Assembly (NCBI GenBank): GCA_024280585.1
Contig: JAJRPW010000044.1
Coordinates: forward strand, 1-13,662
Source: Alphaproteobacteria bacterium
GTDB lineage: Bacteria > Pseudomonadota > Alphaproteobacteria > Rickettsiales > UBA6187
Direction: 5' to 3'
DNA: 13,662 nucleotides
Positions 7,249 through 12,987 of the stretch are shown in pieces. The stretch's first letter is position 1; each line of letters starts with the position of its first letter. A program made the translations under genes and the position numbers. The notes under the pieces are model-generated. The model was not told the DNA's origin and made no database searches. It saw only the letters and a list, made by a program, of their open reading frames with translations.

Positions 7249-7350
7249 TAGTGTTTCAGGTTTGAAGTGACCGCAGGAAATCGGGGCGCAGTGTATTAAC
7301 CATACATAAGCCGAAGATTAACGCCCGGTCAATTCAAAGATGAAATACTA
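7249..7350. repeat. Hairpin with conserved 52-nt core, copy 1
   Basis: Arms: TTTGAAGTGACCG (7261-7273) pairs with CGGTCAATTCAAA (7326-7338), 12 of 13. After a 2x2 mismatch the stem continues with TAGTGTTTCA (7249-7258) against TGAAATACTA (7341-7350), including one G-T pair. The enclosed core 7274-7325 aligns without gaps to 11871-11922 (41/52 identical), while the arms do not. The core can form an inner hairpin (GTGTAT 7291-7296 with ATACAT 7302-7307) and an AATC/GATT helix (7279-7282, 7316-7319). It begins 14 bp after the cckA stop and ends where the next element begins. There is no T-run after it, so a simple intrinsic terminator is unlikely. Structured RNA or mobile palindromic element are both open, and the active strand is not established. 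Confidence 0.65.
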
Positions 7351-7433
7351 TTAGGACTTACGCAGGACGAGTATTTTTAGGTTATTTTTAACGACAAAAC
7401 AAACAAAAAGACGATGTTCTGCGTGAGTTCTAA
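7351..7433. repeat. MITE-like element, internally deleted 83-bp copy
   Basis: Perfect-length ends: TTAGGACTTACGCA (7351-7364) and TGCGTGAGTTCTAA (7420-7433), inverted with two differences. Bases 7375-7414 match the reverse complement of 15-54 at 39 of 40. Relative to the first copy (in opposite orientation) it lacks about 60 central bases. The junction falls between similar AGTATTTTT and AGTACTTTT stretches, suggesting deletion by short homology. It separates the copy-1 hairpin from the promoter region of the EAL gene. Confidence 0.75.
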
Positions 7434-7438
7434 CTATA

Positions 7439-7470
7439 TTAACAGTTTATTAACTTTCTTAAGGCATAAT
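7439..7470 (+). promoter_or_regulatory. CtrA-like box and -10 of the EAL gene promoter
   Basis: TTAACAGTTTATTAAC (7439-7454) is a perfect TTAA-N7-TTAA CtrA consensus. CATAAT (7465-7470) is a suitable -10, putting the box over the -35 position as in CtrA-activated Caulobacter promoters. Transcription would begin near 7477, which argues for translation from ATG 7503 rather than GTG 7476. At this base composition I estimate about one such match by chance in a window of this size, so position is the main support. Confidence 0.5.
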
Positions 7471-7502
7471 ATACAGTGCTTATGCTTTTAATAGAGATTT
7501 TT

Positions 7503-8759
7503 ATGGTCAAAAAACAAGATTCACAAAATGCAGGAAAATACTTTGATATAAAGCCGGTTCTGGGCGATGTAATCTCTTATGCAATTGAAAATAATACTCA
7601 TGGCTCTTTGCTGCATATTTGCATTGATAATATGTCCATGGTGATCAGTGGTCATGACAAAGAATATGCCGACAAAATGGTTATTAATCTGATTGCAGAA
7701 ATTGAGAAAATACTAGACAAAGACGCGATAGTAAAGCGTTCGGCCAGGGAATATATTGATGTTATATTGCCGAATTGTAATGAAGAAGATATCAAACCCA
7801 CCGCGCATAAAATTCACGAAATTATCAGAAGCTATGGATCAAAAATCGCTGTTGAACCGATACAATTAATCTCCACTATTGGCGGGGTAGATTTCCCGGT
7901 GACCGCTAAAACTGCCGATAGCGCAATGAGTTTGTCGTATATAGCCCTGAATGACGCGAAGGATTTGAAAAAACGTTTTGTCCATTATAAAAACATGGAA
8001 GGACACGAAATTGCGTCAAAAAATCAAATGATTTTAGCGACATACTTGCAAAATGCTTTGCAAAACAACAAATTGCGCCTAGCTTTTCAACCTATTATAA
8101 GCGCGCAAACAGGGGATATAGCCTTTTATGAATGTTTATTGCGGATAATAAATGACGACGGAACCGTTTCTTCTGCCGGGCCTTTTATTCCAATTGCTGA
8201 AAAAATGGGGTTTATAGACACTATCGATACTGCCGTCTTAAAGATGGTGGCTCAGGAATTGAAAAAAAACAAAGATGTCATACTTTCAATGAATGTTTCA
8301 AATGATTCCATTCATAGTAACGAATGGGTGTCGGCTACAAATGAATTGTTGCAAGATCGTAGCATAGCAGTCAGGCTGATCGTCGAAGTTATTGAGACGA
8401 CAGAACAGCAGGACACAAAAAAACTGGCTATATTTCTTGCTTCGTTACGGGAAAAAGGTTGTAGAATAGCTTTGGATGATTTTGGTTCTGGTTACACCTC
8501 TTTTTCGCAGTTAAAAAATTTACCGATTGATATTATCAAAATCGATGGGATTTTTGTCAGGGATATTACTGAAAATGATGAAAATAAATTTTTTGTAAAA
8601 ACCTTACTGGAATTCAGCCATAATTTTGGCCTGAAAACGGTGGCCGAATTCGTTGAAAGCCCTGAAATAGCTGATATGCTCAATGAAATGGGGGTTGATT
8701 ATATGCAGGGCAACTATTTCTCTCCCGCGGTAAATTACCGTACTTGGATCGAGAAATAA
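7503..8759 (+). CDS. EAL-domain c-di-GMP phosphodiesterase with degenerate GGDEF domain
   Basis: A cytoplasmic protein of 418 aa expected to hydrolyse cyclic di-GMP. The N-terminal half (about 30-175) keeps the outline of a GGDEF domain (LLHICIDNMSMVISGHD, VILP), but the catalytic GGDEF is replaced by SAREY (80-84), so no cyclase activity is expected. The EAL domain (about 185-418) has the signature changed to ECL (Glu210). It keeps the metal and catalytic residues: Asn in SMNVS, Glu in VEVIET, DDFGSG (Asp325-Asp326), Lys in IKIDG, Glu in AEFVES and Gln in MQGNYFS. Activity is therefore likely despite ECL. No membrane or receiver domain is present. ATG 7503 is preceded by AGAG. A CtrA-like box lies upstream and cckA is the preceding gene, suggesting a link to the CtrA/c-di-GMP circuit. 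Confidence 0.88.
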   Translation: MVKKQDSQNAGKYFDIKPVLGDVISYAIENNTHGSLLHICIDNMSMVISGHDKEYADKMVINLIAEIEKILDKDAIVKRSAREYIDVILPNCNEEDIKPTAHKIHEIIRSYGSKIAVEPIQLISTIGGVDFPVTAKTADSAMSLSYIALNDAKDLKKRFVHYKNMEGHEIASKNQMILATYLQNALQNNKLRLAFQPIISAQTGDIAFYECLLRIINDDGTVSSAGPFIPIAEKMGFIDTIDTAVLKMVAQELKKNKDVILSMNVSNDSIHSNEWVSATNELLQDRSIAVRLIVEVIETTEQQDTKKLAIFLASLREKGCRIALDDFGSGYTSFSQLKNLPIDIIKIDGIFVRDITENDENKFFVKTLLEFSHNFGLKTVAEFVESPEIADMLNEMGVDYMQGNYFSPAVNYRTWIEK

Positions 8760-8820
8760 AAATTACCTTTTAAAATATATTATGTTATAAAACTCCTTCT
8801 GGAATAATAAGGAATTGCTT

Positions 8821-9813
8821 ATGACACGCGTATTATCAGGGGTTCAGCCCACAGGAAATTTACATTTAGGCAATTATCTTGGGGCGATCAAGAACTGGGT
8901 GGCGATGCAAGAAATCCATGACTGTCTCTATTGCATCGTTGATTTACACGCAATCACGGTTCCACAAAATCCGGGACATTTGCGCAATGCCACTCGTGAA
9001 ACCGCTGCGGCCTATATCGCATGTGGTATAGACCCAAAAAAATCAGCAATTTTCCATCAATCTGCGGTAGCCGAGCATTCTGAACTGGCATGGATTCTTA
9101 GCACCATGACTCCGCTTGGCTGGTTAAATCGCATGACACAGTTCAAGGAAAAAGCCGGCAAACACAAGGATAACAGCTGTTTGGGGCTATATAGCTATCC
9201 GGTTTTGATGGCTGCGGATATTTTGATATATAAAGCCACCCATGTGCCGGTCGGTGAGGATCAAAAGCAACATCTGGAGTTGGCGCGCGATATTGCCGGC
9301 GCGTTTAACCGTCAATATAATCAAGAGTATTTTCCCTTACCTGAGCCGCTTATACTAGGCGATGCAACGCGCGTTATGAGTCTGCGCGACGGCACTAAAA
9401 AAATGAGTAAGTCGGAAGAATCGGATAACTCCCGTATAAATTTGACCGATTCACCGGAACTTATTGCAAAAAAAATAAGAAAGGCCAAATCGGACGCGGA
9501 AATGGGGCTGTCTTATGATGAGAAAAACCGGCCGGAAGCTGCTAATCTTATAAATATCTATTCTGCAATCACCGGCGAGAAGAAAAAATCTATCACGGCC
9601 AAATATGCAGAGTCAGGCTTTGCACCATTTAAAAGAGACCTGGCGGAAATTGTGAGTGAGCATTTGGCGCCAATATCTAGCGAAATAAACAAGTTACAAG
9701 CCGATCCGGCTTATCTTGACAGCATCTTGAAAGATGGCGTGGAAAAAGCGCGTGCAATAGCTAGTGCTAATATCAAGGAAATTAAGGATATAATAGGATT
9801 TTTGACGGCTTAG
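8821..9813 (+). CDS. trpS: Tryptophanyl-tRNA synthetase
   Basis: Class I aminoacyl-tRNA synthetase that charges tRNA-Trp. The 330-aa length is normal for the bacterial enzyme. SGVQPTGNLHLGNYLGAI (6-23) contains the HIGH-like motif (HLGN, 15-18) and KMSKS is intact at 194-198. Also typical are the Trp/ATP-site stretch YPVLMAADILIY and VGEDQKQHLELARDIA. The start is ATG 8821, with AAGGA seven bases upstream; a TTG two codons earlier is less likely. It is a single gene with short AT-rich flanks on both sides and no evident functional link to its neighbours. Confidence 0.97.
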   Translation: MTRVLSGVQPTGNLHLGNYLGAIKNWVAMQEIHDCLYCIVDLHAITVPQNPGHLRNATRETAAAYIACGIDPKKSAIFHQSAVAEHSELAWILSTMTPLGWLNRMTQFKEKAGKHKDNSCLGLYSYPVLMAADILIYKATHVPVGEDQKQHLELARDIAGAFNRQYNQEYFPLPEPLILGDATRVMSLRDGTKKMSKSEESDNSRINLTDSPELIAKKIRKAKSDAEMGLSYDEKNRPEAANLINIYSAITGEKKKSITAKYAESGFAPFKRDLAEIVSEHLAPISSEINKLQADPAYLDSILKDGVEKARAIASANIKEIKDIIGFLTA

Positions 9814-9869
9814 AAACTATTTTACTTGCGCTTTGTCACATTATATATTATTTAGGGCGTTCATATTTT

Positions 9870-9875
9870 TATAAT
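9870..9875 (+). promoter_or_regulatory. Candidate -10 element of nadA
   Basis: A perfect TATAAT lies 17 bases before the nadA start codon, with no convincing -35 at proper distance. Initiation about 7 bases downstream would leave a leader of roughly 10 bases. This agrees with the lack of any SD before nadA. Weak evidence. Confidence 0.3.
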
Positions 9876-9892
9876 AGTATTTTACTAACTTA

Positions 9893-10861
9893 ATGACCAA
9901 TAATATTACAAACGAGTGCTATATTGACCCTTCTTTGGATCTTGAAGACGAAATTAATCGCCTTAAAAAAGATATGAATGCGGTGATTCTCGCTCATTAT
10001 TATCAGGATCCAGAGATTCAGGATATTGCTGATTTTGTCGGCGATTCCCTTGATTTATCACGAAAAGCTGCTGCTACTGATGCCGATGTGATTGTATTTT
10101 GTGGCGTTCGTTTTATGGCAGATGTGGCAAAAATTCTAAGTCCACAGAAAAAGGTTTTGCTGCCCGATATGGCTGCTGGCTGCTCGCTGGAGGATGCTTG
10201 TAAACCCGAGGAATTTGTAAAATTTAAAGCACAATATCCAGATCATATAGTTTTAACATATGTTAATTCTTCTATAAAAGTCAAAGCCTTAACCGATATT
10301 ATAGTCACTTCAACCAATGCTGAGAAAATTATCCGACAAATTCCGCAAGACCAGCCTATTATTTTCGCACCGGATAAATATCTGGGAGAGTATTTAGCAA
10401 GAAAAACTGGCCGTGATATGGTTCTTTGGGATGGAACTTGCATCGTGCATGAGAATTTTTCTGAAAAAGAGGTCATTAAACTAAAGACCAACCATACAGG
10501 TGCAAAAATTATTGCTCATCCTGAATGCCCTGAGCATCTTTTGGGCTATGCTGATCATATTGGCTCAACTTCTTCGCTTCTAAATTATGTCGAAAAAAAT
10601 GATGGGGGTGAATTTATTATTCTAACTGAATCACATATCATACATCAAATGAGAAAACTGGCGCCAAATAGCATATTTCACAATGTAGAAGGCATGGAAG
10701 AAGGCGCATGTTCGATCTGCAATGACTGCCCATACATGAAGCTTAACACTCTGGAAAAACTGTATTTATGCATAAAAAATGGCGCTCCTGAAATCACTAT
10801 CAACGAAGATTTGCGTTTAAAAGCCAAACGCCCGCTAGAAAAAATGTTGGAGATGAGCTGA
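9893..10861 (+). CDS. nadA: Quinolinate synthase NadA
   Basis: Condenses iminoaspartate with dihydroxyacetone phosphate to quinolinate in de novo NAD synthesis, using a [4Fe-4S] cluster. The 322-aa protein has the family's ILAHYYQDPEIQDIADFVGDSL (32-53), VFCGVRFMADVAKIL (68-82), YVNSSIKVKALTDIIVTSTNA (123-143), HPECPEHL (209-216) and CPYMKLNTLEKL (279-290). By comparison with characterised NadA proteins, the cluster ligands should be Cys97 (in AAGCS), Cys212 (in HPEC) and Cys279 (in CPYM). Cys274 and Cys276 nearby form part of the CSICNDC cluster seen in some NadA proteins. No SD precedes ATG 9893. Its stop overlaps the rlmE start by one base (TGATG), indicating translational coupling. nadB and nadC are not in the window, so the pathway must be completed elsewhere. 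Confidence 0.97.
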   Translation: MTNNITNECYIDPSLDLEDEINRLKKDMNAVILAHYYQDPEIQDIADFVGDSLDLSRKAAATDADVIVFCGVRFMADVAKILSPQKKVLLPDMAAGCSLEDACKPEEFVKFKAQYPDHIVLTYVNSSIKVKALTDIIVTSTNAEKIIRQIPQDQPIIFAPDKYLGEYLARKTGRDMVLWDGTCIVHENFSEKEVIKLKTNHTGAKIIAHPECPEHLLGYADHIGSTSSLLNYVEKNDGGEFIILTESHIIHQMRKLAPNSIFHNVEGMEEGACSICNDCPYMKLNTLEKLYLCIKNGAPEITINEDLRLKAKRPLEKMLEMS

Positions 10862-11535
10862 TGAAAAAACCAGGAAATGGTGGCTCCAGACAGCTTCATG
10901 TAAAAGTAAAAACGGCAAAGGGGCGCAAAAAATCCTCGACCCAGTGGCTACAACGCCAGTTGAATGACCCATTCGTGCAAAAAGCCAAAGAGGATGGATA
11001 TCGCACTCGCGCCGCTTATAAACTAATCGAAATAGACGAAAAATTCGGAATTTTAAAGCCTGATACGAAAATCATCGATTTAGGCGCGGCTCCCGGTGGA
11101 TGGTGCCAGGTTGCTGTAAAAAAAATCAAAAGCGGCAAAATTATCGGGATCGACCTCCAGGAAATCGAGCCTATCCCTGGTGTCATACTAATCCAACATG
11201 ACTTCACTGCAGACGACGCGCCCGAAATTTTATCCAAAGCATTAAGCGGCAAAAAAGCTGATTTAATCCTAAGCGATATGGCCGCCCCTGCATGTGGACA
11301 CGCCCAAACGGATCATATAAGAATTATGGGATTATGCGAAATAGCCTTTGATTTTGCCAAGCATAACTTGCGGGAAGGCGGGTCATTCGCCGCGAAAATA
11401 CTACAAGGCGGAACCGAAAAAGAGCTGCTTGATGATATGAAAAAATGCTTTGAAACCGTCAAGCACTTCAAACCGGAATCATCACGCAAAGATTCCGCCG
11501 AGATGTATGTTGTGGCGAAGGGTTTTAGGGGTTAG
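10861..11535 (+). CDS. rlmE: 23S rRNA 2'-O-methyltransferase RlmE (FtsJ/RrmJ)
   Basis: Methylates the 2'-O of U2552 (E. coli numbering) in the 23S rRNA A-loop during late 50S assembly. The 224-aa protein has a Lys/Arg-rich N-terminal extension (1-28) typical of alphaproteobacterial members, then YRTRAAYKL with Lys54, the SAM motif IIDLGAAPGGWCQVA (71-85), GIDLQ, LILSDMAAP with Asp139, FAAKILQGG with Lys179 and SAEMYVVAKGF with Glu214. The Lys54-Asp139-Lys179-Glu214 set matches the catalytic K-D-K-E of E. coli RrmJ (K38, D124, K164, E199). ATG 10861 overlaps the nadA stop, and GGAGA inside nadA serves as SD. The stop at 11533-11535 directly abuts the stop of a convergent small gene. Confidence 0.96.
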   Translation: MKKPGNGGSRQLHVKVKTAKGRKKSSTQWLQRQLNDPFVQKAKEDGYRTRAAYKLIEIDEKFGILKPDTKIIDLGAAPGGWCQVAVKKIKSGKIIGIDLQEIEPIPGVILIQHDFTADDAPEILSKALSGKKADLILSDMAAPACGHAQTDHIRIMGLCEIAFDFAKHNLREGGSFAAKILQGGTEKELLDDMKKCFETVKHFKPESSRKDSAEMYVVAKGFRG

Positions 11536-11727
11536 TCAGCAACCTGAAATCCCGCCGTAGTTCCCTCCTCTTAACCATTCGCCTCCTGGACCTTCTATTT
11601 TACGAGCCCTCGCTCTTCTTGCCTCTACTCCTTCAGCCCAACGACGATCCCGTTCCTGTGGATCAGGCGCACCTTGAGGAGAAGTAACAGATACTGTATC
11701 CACTTTAATAGTTGGCTCTTCTATCAT
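11536..11727 (-). CDS. Small unrecognised protein, 63 aa
   Basis: A short frame reading MIEEPTIKVDTVSVTSPQ at its start, supported by AAGGG six bases before ATG 11727 and by a promoter-like pair further upstream. The middle is strongly charged (ERDRRWAEGVEARRARARK), and the tail is Gly-rich and ends in a single Cys (GGNYGGISGC). There is no membrane segment or signal peptide. It ends exactly against the convergent rlmE stop. A short protein ending in Gly and Cys could be a modified peptide or a small regulatory protein, but no maturation genes lie nearby. Function unknown. Confidence 0.5.
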   Translation of the reverse strand: MIEEPTIKVDTVSVTSPQGAPDPQERDRRWAEGVEARRARARKIEGPGGEWLRGGNYGGISGC

Positions 11728-11770
11728 ATCAATCCCTTTGTTTTTTAAGTTTTACAATTCAACCAAGGCA

Positions 11771-11798
11771 TATACACGCTCAATCCAGACCAAGTCAA
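11771..11798 (-). promoter_or_regulatory. Candidate promoter for the 63-aa gene
   Basis: On the minus strand, TTGACT (11793-11798, a 5/6 -35) is followed after 16 bases by TGTATA, or after 18 by TATATG, as -10. It lies about 40 bases before ATG 11727. This supports the small gene being expressed. Confidence 0.4.
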
Positions 11799-11820
11799 GA
11801 AAATTTACTATAAATTATAT

Positions 11821-11849
11821 TTTATTTACGCTAATATGACCGTTATAGT
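11821..11849 (+). promoter_or_regulatory. Weak candidate promoter for the ELM1-family gene
   Basis: TTTATT (11821-11826) and TATAGT (11844-11849) are 17 bases apart. The -10 is good, the -35 poor. Initiation near 11856 would make the transcript start at the copy-2 hairpin, so the whole leader would be that structure. Confidence 0.3.
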
Positions 11850-11857
11850 ATTTCTGC

Positions 11858-11935
11858 TTTATTATCGTACTAGGAAATCGAGGTGAAGTGTATTAAACAT
11901 ACATAAAATGAAGATTGACAACGTACGATAATAAA
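11858..11935. repeat. Hairpin with conserved 52-nt core, copy 2
   Basis: TTTATTATCGTAC (11858-11870) and GTACGATAATAAA (11923-11935) are a perfect 13-bp inverted repeat unrelated in sequence to the arms of copy 1. The core 11871-11922 aligns without gaps to 7274-7325 at 41 of 52 positions. The inner hairpin GTGTAT/ATACAT (11888-11893, 11899-11904) and the AATC/GATT helix are kept. A potential inner pair C7287-G7310 of copy 1 is T11884-A11907 here, a compensatory change. The SD (GAGG 11937-11940) of the next gene follows the 3' arm after one base, so in this copy the structure could influence translation. Confidence 0.65.
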
Positions 11936-11948
11936 TGAGGTATGCTAT

Positions 11949-12920
11949 ATGGAAAAAAAACCGATCATTTGGGTATTATTAGACGACCGCGCTGGCAATA
12001 ACAGCCAATCACTCGGCGTTGCCGAAAGATTGGGAGGAACATTTATAGCTAAACAAATTGTCTATAATAAACTTGCAAGCTTGCCCAATATTTTAAAAGG
12101 CGCAAGCTTGGTCGGTGTCGATTTGGAAAAAGCCTCGCGCCTGGGAGAGCCCTGGCCCGATTTAGTCATATCTGCCGGGCGAAAAACCGCTAGTATAGCC
12201 CGCTATATCAAGAAACAATCAGGCGCAAAATTAGTGCATATGATGTGGCCTGGTTCATATGACGCGAGCGATTTCGACCTTATATGTGTGCCGGAACATG
12301 ACCGGATAAAACCGAAAAAAAATACAATTATAACAAAGGGTTCGCCAAATAAAATCACTGAAGATTTACTCAAAAAATCCAGGCAAAAATGGCTCAAAAA
12401 ATTTAGCTATTTGCCGGAACCAAGGATCGCCCTGCTAGTTGGTGGTGATACTAAAAAAGGCCGCTTCACCAAAAAACATGCCAGCCAATTAGCCCAAAAA
12501 TTATCCTTGTTCATGCAAGGAAAAAACGGCTCATATTTAATAACAAATAGCCGGCGCACCAGCACATTCGCCACAAATACCCTGCGCCACGAAATAACCT
12601 CAAAGTTCTATTTTCACGACGTATCCAGCAAAGATGAAAATCCTTATCTGGGATATTTGGCCGTTTGCGATGCCATAATTGTTTGCGGCGATTCGATTTC
12701 CATGTGTTCGGAGGCCTGCGCCACCGAAAAGCCCGTCTATATCTACTCTACCGAAGGTATAATTCCTAAAAAACATCAGCAATTTCACCAAGTTTTATTT
12801 GATGGAAAATATGCAAAACCGTTTACCGGAAAATTCGAAAAATTCAAACCAAAACGGCTAAATGACACGGATAAAATAGTAAATTGTATAAAAGCGTTGA
12901 TAAAAAATAAAAGCTCTTGA
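11949..12920 (+). CDS. ELM1-family (mitochondrial fission ELM1-like) protein
   Basis: Member of the family named after plant ELM1, which recruits a dynamin for mitochondrial fission. Bacterial members are widespread in alphaproteobacteria and their role is not established; a glycosyltransferase-like fold has been suggested, and some databases label them nucleoside-diphosphate-sugar epimerase. In this 323-aa protein the family landmarks are WVLLDDRAGNNSQSLGVAERL (8-28), PDLVISAGRKTASIARYIKK, LVHMMWPG, ALLVGGDTKKGRFT, ITNSRRTS and NPYLGYLAVCDAIIVCGDSISMCSEACATEKPVYIY, the last resembling the nucleotide-sugar-binding end of GT-B enzymes. There is no signal peptide; the protein is probably cytoplasmic or peripheral. 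ATG 11949 has GAGG eight bases upstream. Its mRNA leader would contain the copy-2 hairpin. The next gene's -35 overlaps its stop. Confidence 0.87.
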   Translation: MEKKPIIWVLLDDRAGNNSQSLGVAERLGGTFIAKQIVYNKLASLPNILKGASLVGVDLEKASRLGEPWPDLVISAGRKTASIARYIKKQSGAKLVHMMWPGSYDASDFDLICVPEHDRIKPKKNTIITKGSPNKITEDLLKKSRQKWLKKFSYLPEPRIALLVGGDTKKGRFTKKHASQLAQKLSLFMQGKNGSYLITNSRRTSTFATNTLRHEITSKFYFHDVSSKDENPYLGYLAVCDAIIVCGDSISMCSEACATEKPVYIYSTEGIIPKKHQQFHQVLFDGKYAKPFTGKFEKFKPKRLNDTDKIVNCIKALIKNKSS

Positions 12921-12946
12921 CGGGTCGTTGGACTATGGAATATAAA
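12917..12946 (+). promoter_or_regulatory. Candidate promoter for the secretin gene
   Basis: TTGACG (12917-12922) and TATAAA (12941-12946) are 18 bases apart (17 to ATATAA), one of the best sigma-70 matches in the window. Initiation near 12953 would give a leader of about 35 bases. It indicates that the secretin gene is transcribed separately from the ELM1-family gene. No CtrA box is seen here. Confidence 0.5.
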
Positions 12947-12987
12947 GTATGTGTGGCTTATGAATTATCAGTTGTGGATACTACCCA

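Noticed and set aside
7249..7350. Copy-1 hairpin as the cckA intrinsic terminator
   Set aside because: There is a strong stem but a 52-base loop and no run of T after the 3' arm; the conserved core shared with another locus is not explained by termination.
7476..7502. Upstream starts for the EAL gene (GTG 7476, ATG 7482)
   Set aside because: Both sit at or next to the transcription start predicted from the -10 at 7465-7470 and lack an SD; ATG 7503 has one.
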